This document shows, one piece after another, positions 1 through 9,168 of a stretch of DNA of 64,000 nt. Position 1 is the stretch's first letter. Every line of letters starts with the position of its first letter. A program made the translations under genes and the position numbers. Under the pieces are notes generated by a model. That model did no database searches and had not been told where the DNA came from. It saw only the letters and a program-made list of their open reading frames with translations. Source of the DNA: an uncultured Fidelibacterota bacterium (lineage in GTDB: Bacteria > Fidelibacterota > Marinisomatia > Marinisomatales > UBA1611); assembly GCA_902562835.1 (NCBI GenBank), contig CACEUX010000001.1:54626-118625 (forward strand). Direction: 5' to 3'.

Positions 1-764
1 GAGACCCGGGTCCTAATAAAGGGGTCGTAAATGGTGTTCCAGAATCAAGGAAGGCTGTTAGGCAGCGATATAAAAACGGTGCAGACCTCATAAAGATAAC
101 AGCAACTGGTGGCGTGTTGAGCGTAGCGAAAAGCGGAGAGAACCCTCAATTTAAAGAAGATGAGATCCGAGCTATTGTTGAGACAGCTGCTGATTATGAT
201 ATGCATGTAGCAGCACATGCTCATGGAGCAGAGGGAATGAAGCGGGCAGTTCGAGCTGGTGTCCGCTCAATCGAGCACGGTACACTCATGGATGAAGAAA
301 CTATAGAACTAATGAAAAATAGGGGCACATATTATGTTCCTACAATATCTGCTGGCGAATTTGTAGCGGAGAAGGCACTTATAGATGGCTACTATCCTGA
401 GGTAGTTCGGCCTAAGGCAAAAAAGATTGGCCCCAAAATAAAAGAAACATTTAAGAAGGCTTATGATGCTGGTATACCTATTGCTTTTGGGACAGATTCT
501 GGAGTTTCTTACCATGGTGAAAATGCGAGAGAATTTACCTATATGGTAGAAGCCGGAATGTTGCCAATGGAAGCAATTCAATCCGCTACAAAAACAGCGT
601 CTGAGCTCTTGGAGATAAATGAGTTTTTAGGGCTAATAAAAATCAACATGTTAGCAGACATCATTGCTGTAGGCGGTGAGCCTCTAAAAGATATATCAGC
701 CTTAGAGAATGTAGTGTTTGTAATGAAAAATGGTGTTGTATATAAAGGTGTGGGAGAAAAATGA
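1..764 (+). CDS. Amidohydrolase family protein, 5'-truncated by window edge
   Basis: C-terminal part of a metal-dependent amidohydrolase of the imidazolonepropionase/prolidase-like group. The frame is open from base 3 and reads through [10 protein letters not shown], a strand typical of these enzymes, so the GTG at 114 is internal and the gene begins outside the window. Visible metal and active-site motifs are AAHAHG, SIEHGT and the late FGTDSG aspartate, followed by the usual C-terminal beta-sandwich return ([11 protein letters not shown]). The substrate cannot be told from sequence; members cleave peptides with proline or cyclic amides. The stop overlaps the ATG of the following M20 peptidase by 4 bases (ATGA), suggesting co-translation and a peptide-catabolism pair. 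Confidence 0.85.
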   Translation, partial: DPGPNKGVVNGVPESRKAVRQRYKNGADLIKITATGGVLSVAKSGENPQFKEDEIRAIVETAADYDMHVAAHAHGAEGMKRAVRAGVRSIEHGTLMDEETIELMKNRGTYYVPTISAGEFVAEKALIDGYYPEVVRPKAKKIGPKIKETFKKAYDAGIPIAFGTDSGVSYHGENAREFTYMVEAGMLPMEAIQSATKTASELLEINEFLGLIKINMLADIIAVGGEPLKDISALENVVFVMKNGVVYKGVGEK

Positions 765-2170
765 ACCTTAATAAAAAAGAACTAGAAACCTCAATTAATA
801 AGTTTTGGGATGACAGTATCGTCCCAACGCTTATCGAATACATTAAAATTCCAAACAAGTCACCATCTTTTGATCCAGATTGGAAAAGAAATGGGCACAT
901 GGATAAGGTTCTTGTAATGGCAGTGGAGTGGGCAAAAAAACACATGCCGGAGGAGGCTGAATTAACAACGAAAGAAAGCCCGGGCAGAACACCAATTATT
1001 TTAATTGATGTCCCAGGTGAAACGGATGGAAACATCCTTATGTATGGTCATTTAGATAAGCAGCCTGAAATGGACGGTTGGGATGGCGACTTGGGTCCAT
1101 GGACCCCCGTTATTAAAGAAAACAAATTATTTGGTCGAGGTGGTGCTGATGATGGGTATGCCTTGTTTGCATCCTTATCTGCAATAAGATCTCTTAAGGA
1201 GCAAGGGGCAAAAACTCCTCGAATATTAATTTTAATAGAGTTTTGTGAAGAAAGCGGCTCTCCTGACCTACCCCACTATATAGAAAGTTGTGAAAACCTA
1301 ATTGGAGCCCCCGATTTAGTGATCTGTTTGGATTCAGGTGCGGGAGACTATAATCGTTTTTGGACAACAACCTCACTTAGGGGGTTGATTGGTTGCTCTC
1401 TAAAAGTTGAGGTCTTAAAAGAGGGCGTCCATTCTGGTGGCGCCAGTGGGCATGTTCCATCATCTTTTAGGGTTGCCAGACAACTTCTCTCTAGGCTAGA
1501 AAATGAAAAAACAGGTGAAATAAGTCTCGCAGAGCTGAACACCAATATCCCAGAACACAGAATAGTAGAAACAGAAAAACTTGTTAGCATCCTTGGAGAC
1601 GAAGTTGTAAATGAATTTCCCTGGAGGGGCGACATGCAGCCATCTACGGACAACAATGTTGAGGGGGTACTACGAAGAACATGGTTACCAAGCCTTTCGG
1701 TTGTTGGTGCCGGTGGATTACCACCTTCAAACAATGCTGGGAATGTATTGCGACCTTATACACAATTACAGCTTTCCATAAGGATTCCTCCTTTAGTAAA
1801 CCACCTCAAGGCTCAAGAGGCAATTGGGGAAGCGTTGACAAAAAACCCACCTTACAATGCAAAAGTGACTGTTTCTTTTGATGAGCCTGCATCTGGTTGG
1901 AACGCTCCAGAAACGGTTGCATGGTTGGCCTCATCAATAAAAAGTGCATCCAGGAGTTATTATGGCGAAGATGCATGCTCAATAAGTGAGGGTGGAACAA
2001 TACCTTTCATGGCAATGCTGGGTGAACGATTTCCCAAGGCGCAGTTTGTTATCACTGGGGTTTTGGGTCCGGGCTCAAACGCACATGGACCAAATGAGTT
2101 TCTACATATTCCATATGCTAAAAAACTAACAGCCTGTATAGCATCAATCATCAACGACTTCCCAAGCTGA
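761..2170 (+). CDS. M20 family metallopeptidase (dipeptidase-like)
   Basis: A 469-residue zinc peptidase of the M20 family (CNDP/PepV-like dipeptidases). Metal ligands are visible in order: [10 protein letters not shown] (His97), GRGGADDGY (Asp130), the catalytic pair EFCEESG (Glu163/164), LDSGAGD, and the late SNAHGPNEF histidine. The middle part (about residues 210-390) is the lid/dimerisation domain that splits M20 enzymes. No signal peptide is seen, so it should act in the cytosol on imported di- or oligopeptides. Its ATG overlaps the stop of the upstream amidohydrolase by 4 bases, so the two are probably one operon. Family is firm; substrate is not determined. Confidence 0.92.
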   Translation: MNLNKKELETSINKFWDDSIVPTLIEYIKIPNKSPSFDPDWKRNGHMDKVLVMAVEWAKKHMPEEAELTTKESPGRTPIILIDVPGETDGNILMYGHLDKQPEMDGWDGDLGPWTPVIKENKLFGRGGADDGYALFASLSAIRSLKEQGAKTPRILILIEFCEESGSPDLPHYIESCENLIGAPDLVICLDSGAGDYNRFWTTTSLRGLIGCSLKVEVLKEGVHSGGASGHVPSSFRVARQLLSRLENEKTGEISLAELNTNIPEHRIVETEKLVSILGDEVVNEFPWRGDMQPSTDNNVEGVLRRTWLPSLSVVGAGGLPPSNNAGNVLRPYTQLQLSIRIPPLVNHLKAQEAIGEALTKNPPYNAKVTVSFDEPASGWNAPETVAWLASSIKSASRSYYGEDACSISEGGTIPFMAMLGERFPKAQFVITGVLGPGSNAHGPNEFLHIPYAKKLTACIASIINDFPS

Positions 2171-2177
2171 ATCTGTT

Positions 2178-3029
2178 TTGATCAGAACCTACTTGATTCT
2201 CCTGTTGGCTCTGGTCTCTGTTAGCTCATCATCTCTAGTTGTAAGATATGCTGCTTCTGTTCCCGCTGTTACATTGGCCTTTTGGAGAATGTTTTTAGCA
2301 AGCGGAATGCTGTGGGTTTATAGCATAAAAAAAACTGAGTCTCTTTCAAAGAAAAACAGAACTAGAGTTGTATTCGCAGGTCTGTTCTTGGGTCTTCATT
2401 TTATATTCTTTTTTATTGGTGTTCGGGAGGTTTCTGTTGCAAATGCTACGCTATTAGCCAATACGGGTCCATTTTTTACCGCTCTTTTTTCTATTGCTGT
2501 TAGAAAACCTATTCATAGATATGCCTTTTTAGGTCTTGTTTGTGCAATGGTTGGAATTTTGGTTGTACAGGGCTCTGAGCTAGACACGATTATGCAAAAC
2601 TTTTACGGAAATTTCTTTTCTTTATTAAGTGGGGTGTGTATTGCCATTACATATGTTTTTGCTTCTAAAATACGGAAAAATACAAGCAATGTTATATATG
2701 GTCGTTCGTTATTTTTGGTCGCTGCTTTAACCATTGCACTTGTCGCAATTATTTTTGCTGTTCCTTTATTTGGTTTCAGCCTTGAACACTTCTGTTGGTT
2801 TCTGTTCTTGGGCCTTGTTCCAACAGTTTTGGGACACAACGTATTAAACTATGTAATTAAGTATTTGACACCCACAGCCGTTGCCTCTGTGCCCCTTGGG
2901 GAGCCAGTTATCGCTTCTGTTTTTGCTTATTTTCTTTTTTCAGAGCTTATTCCCGTGAATGCATATTTTGGTGCACCATTTATTTTTATAGGCATATATT
3001 TGATTTTAAAGAACTCGTCTAGCAGGTAA
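2178..3029 (+). CDS. EamA/DMT superfamily transporter
   Basis: A 283-residue, strongly hydrophobic protein with about ten predicted membrane helices in two five-helix repeats, as in the drug/metabolite transporter (EamA) superfamily. Motifs typical of the family are the early VSSSSLVVRYA segment, NATLLANTGPFFTAL at the end of repeat one, and TPTAVASVPLGEPVIASV in repeat two. It starts at a TTG 7 bases after the M20 peptidase stop, with no better in-frame start nearby, and probably belongs to the same operon. It may export amino acids or metabolites released by the two upstream hydrolases, but that is inference. Confidence 0.88.
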   Translation: MIRTYLILLLALVSVSSSSLVVRYAASVPAVTLAFWRMFLASGMLWVYSIKKTESLSKKNRTRVVFAGLFLGLHFIFFFIGVREVSVANATLLANTGPFFTALFSIAVRKPIHRYAFLGLVCAMVGILVVQGSELDTIMQNFYGNFFSLLSGVCIAITYVFASKIRKNTSNVIYGRSLFLVAALTIALVAIIFAVPLFGFSLEHFCWFLFLGLVPTVLGHNVLNYVIKYLTPTAVASVPLGEPVIASVFAYFLFSELIPVNAYFGAPFIFIGIYLILKNSSSR

Positions 3030-3032
3030 GGC

Positions 3033-3794
3033 TTACTCTTCGCTTAAGGCTTTAAAATATGGTTGAGGTTTTGGCGTTATAAGGTTTTCTTTTTGGTATT
3101 TAAAAACTTCCGCGCTTTCACTAAATGGGCCCTGCCTGCCTGGAGGCAATAGCGCAGCTATCCGACACATCATTTCATTACCAACCGCATTTAAGGCCTT
3201 AACTTTTTGTCCCTTATTGCCTTTTATATTAAATGGCCCAAACGGCTTTCCAATATTAATACAAATACGAGAGCGGATACCCTTAAACATTCCCTCCCAT
3301 GCCCTTTCAGCCCCATAAATGCCAATTGGAACTATGGGTGCTTTTCCAAGCGTTGAGAGATAAACTGCGCCATTTTTTGGTTGGCTTAGCAGGTTATAAC
3401 TAACCCCACCATCTGGAAAAATTCCCAACAGCCCCCCCCTTCTTAAAACCTCAAGGGATCTTTTAATTGTGGATGGAGAGAGATTTTGCCTATTAACTGG
3501 TATCCAGCCGTATATAATGGGAGCCCATACAAGCCACCAATCAAGTTCTTGGTCACTTGCTGCTATAAAATTGATAGGTTTTTGGATTCCGTAACTAAAA
3601 AATAAGGGGTCATAGTCACTAAAGTGATTACTGGCTATAACATAGGGACCTTTTTTTGGTAGGTGGTATTTACCCCTTACAGAAACACGAGCAATTCCTG
3701 AGCCTAAAAATAATGCGACATAAGTTAACAGGTATCTAATTATATGTGGTTTGGGGGAAAGCGATGATAAAAATTCAGGTCCAAACTTTTTCAT
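3033..3794 (-). CDS. 1-acyl-glycerol-3-phosphate acyltransferase family protein (PlsC-like)
   Basis: A 253-residue lysophospholipid acyltransferase. The HX4D catalytic box appears as NHFSDYDP, followed by the glycerophosphate-binding block (FPDGGVSYN, normally FPEGxRS-like) and the PIVPIGIYGAE block. A hydrophobic N-terminal segment (YLLTYVALFLGSGIARV) would anchor it to the inner membrane, where it would acylate lysophosphatidate. The frame stays open upstream into ssb, but I chose the ATG giving MKKFGPEF because the longer version would overlap the ssb C-terminus by 26 bases and adds a non-conserved leader. It converges on the EamA gene with only 3 bases between stops. Confidence 0.85.
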   Translation of the reverse strand: MKKFGPEFLSSLSPKPHIIRYLLTYVALFLGSGIARVSVRGKYHLPKKGPYVIASNHFSDYDPLFFSYGIQKPINFIAASDQELDWWLVWAPIIYGWIPVNRQNLSPSTIKRSLEVLRRGGLLGIFPDGGVSYNLLSQPKNGAVYLSTLGKAPIVPIGIYGAERAWEGMFKGIRSRICINIGKPFGPFNIKGNKGQKVKALNAVGNEMMCRIAALLPPGRQGPFSESAEVFKYQKENLITPKPQPYFKALSEE

Positions 3795-3810
3795 TAAGAC
3801 TGTCTGTTTT

Positions 3811-4197
3811 TTAAAAAGGAAGGTCGTCGTCGTCACTTACCGCGGGCTGGTTAGGTTGCGCCCCAGCTTGTTGTCCCCCACCCTGTTGGGAACCTCCCAT
3901 CAATTCAACGTTGTTTACAAAAACTCTTAAGCTTGCACCGCCAGTACCATCTTTTTTTTCATATTGATTAAGGGATATTTCTCCTTCAACCACTACTTGC
4001 TGCCCTTTTACCATGTAATCTTTAAGCCCACCCTCGGCTCTTTTGCCGAATAGGGAGCACTCAAAATAGTGTGTTTTTTGATTGTCACCAAAACCAGTAT
4101 TGTTTGCAACACTAAAAGACATAACCGGAGTACCGCTAGGAATAAAGCGCACCTCAGCATCTCGGGTTAACCTACCACTAATAATTAATTTGTTCAT
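3811..4197 (-). CDS. ssb: Single-stranded DNA-binding protein
   Basis: A 128-residue SSB. The N-terminal OB-fold begins MNKLIISGRLTRDAEVRF and carries the conserved FSVANN and HYFECSLFGKRAE strands. A short Gln/Gly-rich linker follows (about residues 103-120) and the protein ends in the acidic tip DDDDLPF that recruits replication and repair partners. It is on the small side for SSB because the linker is brief. It lies 70 bases downstream of dnaA on the same strand, so it may be co-transcribed with it. This position is unusual: ssb more often sits next to rpsF/rpsR or uvrA. Confidence 0.97.
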   Translation of the reverse strand: MNKLIISGRLTRDAEVRFIPSGTPVMSFSVANNTGFGDNQKTHYFECSLFGKRAEGGLKDYMVKGQQVVVEGEISLNQYEKKDGTGGASLRVFVNNVELMGGSQQGGGQQAGAQPNQPAVSDDDDLPF

Positions 4198-4267
4198 GTT
4201 AATACCTTTTCGTTAATAAAGTTTGTTTTTTTCTAAAGAGTGTTGAAATAGAGTTTTCTAGTGCAGG

Positions 4268-5605
4268 CTAAAAAGAGTATCCCAGTTCTTGTTTGACCAC
4301 ACTAAGCATATTTTTTATTCTTGTGTCACTTTCTATTTTATTGGTAATGGTGTTTACGGCGTGTATCACTGTTGTATGGTCTCTGCCACCAAAAAACAAA
4401 CCAATATTATTTAAAGACGTGCCTATGATCTCTCTGCTCAAATACATTGAAACCTGCCGAGCATCAGAGATTTCACTTTTACGGCTTTTTCCAACGATTT
4501 CGTCTTCAGATATAGAAGAGATATTAGACACTTTTTGTATAATATCCTCCATGGATATATCACTGTTTAAGCGACCCCCGGTTCTTTCTTGCACGACCTC
4601 TCTGACGAGGCTGTGGTCAATTTCTTTGTTCATCAGGGAAGACTTAGCCAGAATCCTGATTATTGTGCCCTCGAGGTCTCTTACATTGTTTTTGACGTGC
4701 CTTGCTATAAACTCGATAATATCATAATCTAGCGTCAGTCCATTTTGTTCAGCTTTTTCTAGGAGTATAGCAACCCTGACCTCAAAGTTTGGGGGCTGTA
4801 CGTCAACGGACAAACCAGACTCAAAGCGGGAAAGAAGCCTGTCTTGCAACCCTTTCATTTCACCTGGATATTTATCTGCAGTCATTACAATTTGTTTTCC
4901 AGCTTGATGTAGAGCGTTAAAGGTGTGAAAAAACTGTTCTTGAGTCTGTTCTTTACCTCTAAAAAACTGAATATCATCAATCAGAAGAACGTCTGCCTTT
5001 CTGTATTTCTGAGCAAACTCAATGGTCTTGTTTTTTCTTAGGCCGTTCACAAAGTCGAGTGTGAATTTTTCGCTTGTAACTATTACAACATTAAGACTGT
5101 TATTAAGCTCAACCGCTCGGTTTCCAATGGCATGCATTATGTGGGTTTTACCCAGGCCGACACCGCCATATATAATCAAAGGATTAAATCCGTTTTCTCC
5201 TGGATTGTTTGCAACCGACAGGGCAGCGTTTTTTGCAAACTCATTGTTTCCGCCCTCAATAAAGTTGTCGAACCTGTATAGTTTGTTAATGTTGTTTTGG
5301 TGAAGCGCCTTTGGTCGTTGTTGTGGTGTTGTGGCACTATCTGTGGCTATCTTCGAGGGGTTGCTATTTATAACGAACTTGAAGCCATAGTCCATGCCGC
5401 CAATTGAATTAAGCGAGGATTCGAGCTCCTTTTCATAGTGCGATTCTATCCACTCTGCGAAAAACTGATTCGGTACCTCTAATAATATTTTATTATCAGA
5501 GAGGCCTATTGGCTCCACTGGCTCAAACCATGCGCTGAGGGCGTGCCCAGGCAGCTGGGCCTTAAGATACGATAGCGCCTCAGTCCATATCTGATTATGG
5601 CTCAT
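4268..5605 (-). CDS. dnaA: Chromosomal replication initiator DnaA
   Basis: A 445-residue DnaA with all four domains. Domain I (about 1-85) contains W..PV for helicase contact; a short Gln/Asn-rich linker follows; the AAA+ domain has Walker A GGVGLGKTH (147-155) and Walker B LLIDDIQFF (Asp210/211); domain IV carries the DnaA-box-binding signature GGRDHTTVIHAV (from 406). It reads leftward, away from rpmH. Two perfect DnaA boxes sit immediately upstream of its ATG and are well placed for autoregulation as well as origin function. dnaN is not its neighbour here; it is about 14 kb away on the other side of the origin spacer. Confidence 0.99.
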   Translation of the reverse strand: MSHNQIWTEALSYLKAQLPGHALSAWFEPVEPIGLSDNKILLEVPNQFFAEWIESHYEKELESSLNSIGGMDYGFKFVINSNPSKIATDSATTPQQRPKALHQNNINKLYRFDNFIEGGNNEFAKNAALSVANNPGENGFNPLIIYGGVGLGKTHIMHAIGNRAVELNNSLNVVIVTSEKFTLDFVNGLRKNKTIEFAQKYRKADVLLIDDIQFFRGKEQTQEQFFHTFNALHQAGKQIVMTADKYPGEMKGLQDRLLSRFESGLSVDVQPPNFEVRVAILLEKAEQNGLTLDYDIIEFIARHVKNNVRDLEGTIIRILAKSSLMNKEIDHSLVREVVQERTGGRLNSDISMEDIIQKVSNISSISEDEIVGKSRKSEISDARQVSMYLSREIIGTSLNNIGLFFGGRDHTTVIHAVNTITNKIESDTRIKNMLSVVKQELGYSF

Positions 5606-5612
5606 TTAAAAG

Positions 5613-5632
5613 TTATCCACATGTTATCCACA
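5613..5632 (+). promoter_or_regulatory. Tandem DnaA boxes
   Basis: Two exact copies of the consensus DnaA box TTATCCACA at 5613-5621 and 5624-5632. They are in the same orientation and spaced 11 bases start to start, one helical turn. They lie 8 to 27 bases upstream of the dnaA start codon, so DnaA binding there would cover the dnaA leader or promoter and could serve both initiation and autorepression. Confidence 0.88.
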
Positions 5633-5702
5633 CACTAAATCTGTCATAAATTACAAAAATGGGGGCCATTTAGTAAACAATATTTTAGACCCGCTGTGGT
5701 TT

Positions 5703-5727
5703 TTTAATCACTTATTGATTGATTAAA
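5703..5727. repeat. AT-rich inverted repeat in origin spacer
   Basis: Perfect 8-bp arms TTTAATCA (5703-5710) and TGATTAAA (5720-5727) separated by 9 bases, in the AT-rich centre of the dnaA-rpmH spacer. It could be an unwinding element or a regulator site for rpmH; nothing in sequence decides between them. Confidence 0.5.
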
Positions 5728-5783
5728 TTTTTTGTGATGGGGCCATTGCGTTTGTAATTTTGACGTCAATACTTTAACTCATA

Positions 5784-5918
5784 ATGAAAAGAACATATCA
5801 ACCCAGTAAAAGAAAAAGACGAAACAAGCATGGCTTCAGGTCTCGAAGGTCTTCTGTTGGTGGGCGATCAGTACTTCGAAGAAGAAGAAAGAAGGGGCGA
5901 AAACGCCTAGCCCTCTAA
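5784..5918 (+). CDS. rpmH: 50S ribosomal protein L34
   Basis: A 44-residue, very basic protein beginning [18 protein letters not shown], the nearly invariant start of bacterial L34, with the internal GFRSR and repeated Arg/Lys tail. L34 sits near the base of the 50S subunit. It is the first gene of the long rightward run and its stop is only 6 bases before the GTG of yidD. The usual intervening gene rnpA is missing. Confidence 0.97.
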   Translation: MKRTYQPSKRKRRNKHGFRSRRSSVGGRSVLRRRRKKGRKRLAL

Positions 5919-5924
5919 AACCTC

Positions 5925-6164
5925 GTGTTTCTAATTAGGTCAATTGACCACCTACTTAAAGCTTTTATTATATTTTTTGTAAAAACATACCAGCTAGTAT
6001 TGTCTCCCATGATAGGTCCGCAGTGTAGGTTTACCCCTACTTGCTCCAATTATGCACTGGAGGCCCTAAGAGCTCGGTCCTTTTTTATGGCCATGTATCT
6101 CATATCAAAAAGAATTATAAAGTGTAACCCCCTTTTCAAGGGCGGGCACGACCCGCTTGCCTAG
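5925..6164 (+). CDS. yidD: Membrane protein insertion efficiency factor YidD
   Basis: A 79-residue YidD with the family signature QLVLSPMIGPQCRFTPTCS and the following NYALEAL, ending KCNPLFKGGHDPL, where the HDPL motif is conserved. An N-terminal amphipathic or hydrophobic segment (LLKAFIIFFVKTY) would associate it with the inner membrane, where it helps YidC-dependent insertion. Translation starts at a GTG 6 bases after rpmH and its stop lies 2 bases before yidC, so the three genes are tightly coupled. Confidence 0.95.
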   Translation: MFLIRSIDHLLKAFIIFFVKTYQLVLSPMIGPQCRFTPTCSNYALEALRARSFFMAMYLISKRIIKCNPLFKGGHDPLA

Positions 6165-6166
6165 GC

Positions 6167-7825
6167 ATGGACAGAAATACCCTATTAGCCTTCTTTTTAA
6201 TATCTCTGATATTGATTTTTACCCCAAAATACATGGAGCTGGTTTCACCTGCACCTGAAGCGCCGGAACAAAACACAGAAGAGACCATAGAGGCGCCGGA
6301 ACGGCAATACACAACTGAACCTGAAATCGTTTCTCAAACACCACAGCAAGCGACAACACCTGCTACCAAAACAAGCCTTAACGAAACAATTATAGAAATT
6401 GAGTCTGCTCTCTATATAGCAAAAGTTTCTTCTATGGCCGGTGGCACGATCACTGAGTTCAGCACAAAAGGCTATTTAACGGCTGATAGCCAGCTTGTGA
6501 ACCTGATACTTCCAAACCAAAGCCCTAACCTTTTGCTACAAGCAAAAGACCTTGACGGCAATAACCTAGACCTAGAATCGCCCTGGGAGTTCATTTCGTC
6601 GCAGCCGCCTAACATTATTAAAGAACCCTTTGTTCTAGAATTTAAAAAGGAAGTTTATAAGTCTCGATATATATATAAAACCTTGCTGTTTGACCCATAC
6701 AACTACACCGCCACTGTTGATATAGACCTCTCAGGTATAAGAAATGATATTTTTAGAGATGTGATGTTTGGCTGGCAGGGGGGTCTCGCATCTACAGAGA
6801 ATAATAGCGTCGATGATAGGTCTTATTTTAAAGCGTATGCTTATATGGGTGGTGAGCTCGAGGAGCTCAAGGGAAAATCCGGAAAGGTCGAAGAGAAAAA
6901 GTTTTCTGGTGAAACAGAGTGGCTTTCAATAAGGACAAAATATTTCACCTCATCGCTAATACCACATTCTCCGGGAGACGTTAGAAAGTCTGCCCTTGTC
7001 TCCCCTGGTGACTCACTAGAAACATATGGTGCATATTTTATTCTAGACGCTAACGCTATACCCTCCTTCACACTGTTTCTTGGCCCGCTTGAATATGAAC
7101 GCATTAAAAACCTTGGTGTTAACCTTGATTCAATAATGGACTTTGGCTGGGCGTTTATTAGGCCTATTTCAAAAGGTGTTTTATACTCGCTTAAGCTTAT
7201 GCATAACCACATACCCAACTATGGCTTTGTTCTGATTGTTTTTGCCTTCCTAGTTAAGCTCCTGGTATACCCTTTGACCAAAAAAAGCTATCAGTCTACA
7301 TCGGCAATGCAGGCGGTACAGCCAGAGGTAAACGCCCTAAGAGAAAAATACAAATCGAACCCAACCAAGCTTAACCAGGCAACGATGGAGCTTTATAAGA
7401 AAAGAGGTGTAAACCCGCTTGGTGGGTGCCTGCCAATGCTTTTACAAATGCCCCTACTCTTTGCTCTATTTATCGTGTTTAGAACTACAATTGAACTTAG
7501 GGCTGAGCCATTTATTTGGTGGGTTAGGGACCTTTCGTCTCCAGACATAATAGTCAACCTCCCGTTCCACATACCGATATACGGGTCTCACATAGCAGCC
7601 CTGCCAATCTTTATGGTTGTATCTATGTTTGTCCAGCAAAAAATGATGATGACCGGTGGAGCACAGGCTGCTCAGCAAAAAACCATGCAATATTTTATGA
7701 CTGCATTTTTTTTCCTGATATTTAACAGCTTTCCAGCTGGTTTAAATCTATACTACACGCTTTTTAATGTCTTAACAATTGCTCAGCAGAAACTGGTTCC
7801 GACAGAAACCACCAAGACAGAGTGA
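6167..7825 (+). CDS. yidC: Membrane protein insertase YidC
   Basis: A 552-residue YidC of the Gram-negative type. Residues 1-20 form the first membrane helix, followed by a Pro/Thr/Glu-rich linker and the large periplasmic beta-sandwich (about 60-340). The conserved five-helix insertase core then follows, with YPLTKKSYQS, the NPLGGCLPMLLQMPLLFALF hairpin region and a last helix near FNSFPAGLNLYYTLFN. It inserts membrane proteins alone or with SecYEG. It follows yidD by 2 bases, and mnmE begins 7 bases after its stop. Confidence 0.98.
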   Translation: MDRNTLLAFFLISLILIFTPKYMELVSPAPEAPEQNTEETIEAPERQYTTEPEIVSQTPQQATTPATKTSLNETIIEIESALYIAKVSSMAGGTITEFSTKGYLTADSQLVNLILPNQSPNLLLQAKDLDGNNLDLESPWEFISSQPPNIIKEPFVLEFKKEVYKSRYIYKTLLFDPYNYTATVDIDLSGIRNDIFRDVMFGWQGGLASTENNSVDDRSYFKAYAYMGGELEELKGKSGKVEEKKFSGETEWLSIRTKYFTSSLIPHSPGDVRKSALVSPGDSLETYGAYFILDANAIPSFTLFLGPLEYERIKNLGVNLDSIMDFGWAFIRPISKGVLYSLKLMHNHIPNYGFVLIVFAFLVKLLVYPLTKKSYQSTSAMQAVQPEVNALREKYKSNPTKLNQATMELYKKRGVNPLGGCLPMLLQMPLLFALFIVFRTTIELRAEPFIWWVRDLSSPDIIVNLPFHIPIYGSHIAALPIFMVVSMFVQQKMMMTGGAQAAQQKTMQYFMTAFFFLIFNSFPAGLNLYYTLFNVLTIAQQKLVPTETTKTE

Positions 7826-7832
7826 TTACAAA

Positions 7833-9155
7833 ATGGAACACCAGACAATTGTTGCTCAAACAACCCCAGTAGGGCAGTCAGGGGTTGCCTGTATAAGGCT
7901 CAGTGGCCCAAGGGCTTTTTACCTGGCTAGAAAAATTTCCAACCTTAATAAAAAAACGCCACACCGAAGCGCTTGCTTTTCTCCAATCTATGATGAACAC
8001 ATGAACAAGGTAGACGATGGTGTCTTTGTTTTTTTTAAATCCCCCCTCTCTTACACAGGAGAAGATGTTGTAGAAATATCATGTCATGGTAACCCATATA
8101 TTTCTGATAGAATAATTCAAGCAACCACAGCGCTTGGAGCTAGGGTTGCGGAACCGGGTGAATATACTAAGCGCGCTTTTTTAAATGGTAAGCTGGATTT
8201 AGCCCAGGCAGAGTCTGTTGGCCTACTAATCTCTTCAAGGTCAAGAGAAGCCGCAGAACACCAAACAAAGAACTTAAGTGGGGCCGCATCAAACAGGATC
8301 AAAAAAATGCAGGAGGGGTTGGTGGCTCTATTGTCTCGTCTAGAGTTTGAGTTCGATATTTCAGAAGAGGAGGCAAACCTTAGTTCTCTTTCTAAAGGTT
8401 TACTTAGATCATTAAAAAACAATTACTTAGAAATCAACAAACTAATAGAAACCTTTGCGCTTGGACACGCATACACAAGCGGTTTGAGGGTTGTTATTGT
8501 AGGTGAACCCAACGTTGGGAAGTCAACCCTTATGAACTCTATTTTGGGTAGCAACAGAAGCATAACAGACTTTGCGGCTGGAACAACTCGCGACACCATT
8601 ACTGCAGAAATCATTATTGGTGGTATCCCAACAACCCTTATTGATACAGCAGGTATACACCCTACCAAAGACCGTGTAGAGCTTGCTGGTGTGGATAGGG
8701 CGTTGTCTGAACTAGGCCGATCCGACCTTGTTTTATCAGTGTTTAGCTTTGATGCTCAAGAGATTGAAAATATTGATGATACACTAAAAATATCTGTTTA
8801 CAATAAGTCCGATAGAAAAAAATATTCTGGGAACAAACGCTCTGTCGTTTCGGTCTCCGCCCTTAAAAACAAAGGAATTAATAACCTAATAAAAACCATT
8901 GAAAAGACCCTTAAGGACGCCCGGCCATACAGCGAAGACATATTAATAAACACGGAGCGCCAAAAGAGCGCACTCCAGCTCTGTTCTTCTAATTTAGAAA
9001 AAGCCATCGACAACCTTGACAGAACCCCCCCATCCCTGGAGCTTGTGGCGGCTGATCTTCGGGCTGCCATAGATAGCCTTGGGTCTTTTTTGGGGAAAAC
9101 CACAACTGACGATATCTTAGATCAGGTTTTTTCAACTTTTTGTGTTGGAAAATAG
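7833..9155 (+). CDS. mnmE: tRNA uridine-5-carboxymethylaminomethyl(34) synthesis GTPase MnmE
   Basis: A 440-residue MnmE. The N-terminal formyl-THF-binding domain begins MEHQTIVAQTTPVGQSG; a helical domain holds an inserted Ras-like G domain with G1 GEPNVGKS (224-231), DTAG and NKSD; the chain ends FCVGK with the invariant cysteine (438). With MnmG it modifies U34 of certain tRNAs. An upstream ATG at 7779 would overlap yidC by 47 bases and add 18 non-conserved residues, so I chose the ATG at 7833. Its TAG stop forms the first base of a parS palindrome. Confidence 0.97.
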   Translation: MEHQTIVAQTTPVGQSGVACIRLSGPRAFYLARKISNLNKKTPHRSACFSPIYDEHMNKVDDGVFVFFKSPLSYTGEDVVEISCHGNPYISDRIIQATTALGARVAEPGEYTKRAFLNGKLDLAQAESVGLLISSRSREAAEHQTKNLSGAASNRIKKMQEGLVALLSRLEFEFDISEEEANLSSLSKGLLRSLKNNYLEINKLIETFALGHAYTSGLRVVIVGEPNVGKSTLMNSILGSNRSITDFAAGTTRDTITAEIIIGGIPTTLIDTAGIHPTKDRVELAGVDRALSELGRSDLVLSVFSFDAQEIENIDDTLKISVYNKSDRKKYSGNKRSVVSVSALKNKGINNLIKTIEKTLKDARPYSEDILINTERQKSALQLCSSNLEKAIDNLDRTPPSLELVAADLRAAIDSLGSFLGKTTTDDILDQVFSTFCVGK

Positions 9156-9168
9156 TTTCACGTGAAAC
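9155..9168. promoter_or_regulatory. parS centromere-like site 1
   Basis: Perfect 14-bp palindrome GTTTCACGTGAAAC, identical to the core of the bacterial chromosomal parS consensus bound by ParB (Spo0J). It straddles the mnmE stop (TAG, last base 9155) and contains the mnmG GTG start (9162-9164). Origin-proximal parS sites nucleate ParB and condensin loading. A second identical core lies 1,859 bases downstream. Confidence 0.88.

Larger units (their letters stand above)
5606..5783. other. Putative replication origin (oriC) in dnaA-rpmH spacer
   Basis: A 178-base spacer between divergent dnaA and rpmH. It holds two perfect TTATCCACA boxes at its dnaA end, an AT-rich central part, and an 8-bp inverted repeat. 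Many bacteria place oriC between rpmH and dnaA. Here the flanking genes also diverge, so both arms would be transcribed in the direction of fork movement. Only two strong boxes are visible, which is few for an origin; a second candidate lies at 16.2-16.6 kb. The spacer must also contain the dnaA and rpmH promoters. Confidence 0.6.

Noticed and set aside
3795..3836. Longer N-terminus of the PlsC-like acyltransferase
   Set aside because: Adds MTTTTFLFKKQTVL-like residues overlapping ssb; the ATG at 3794 gives a normal family start.
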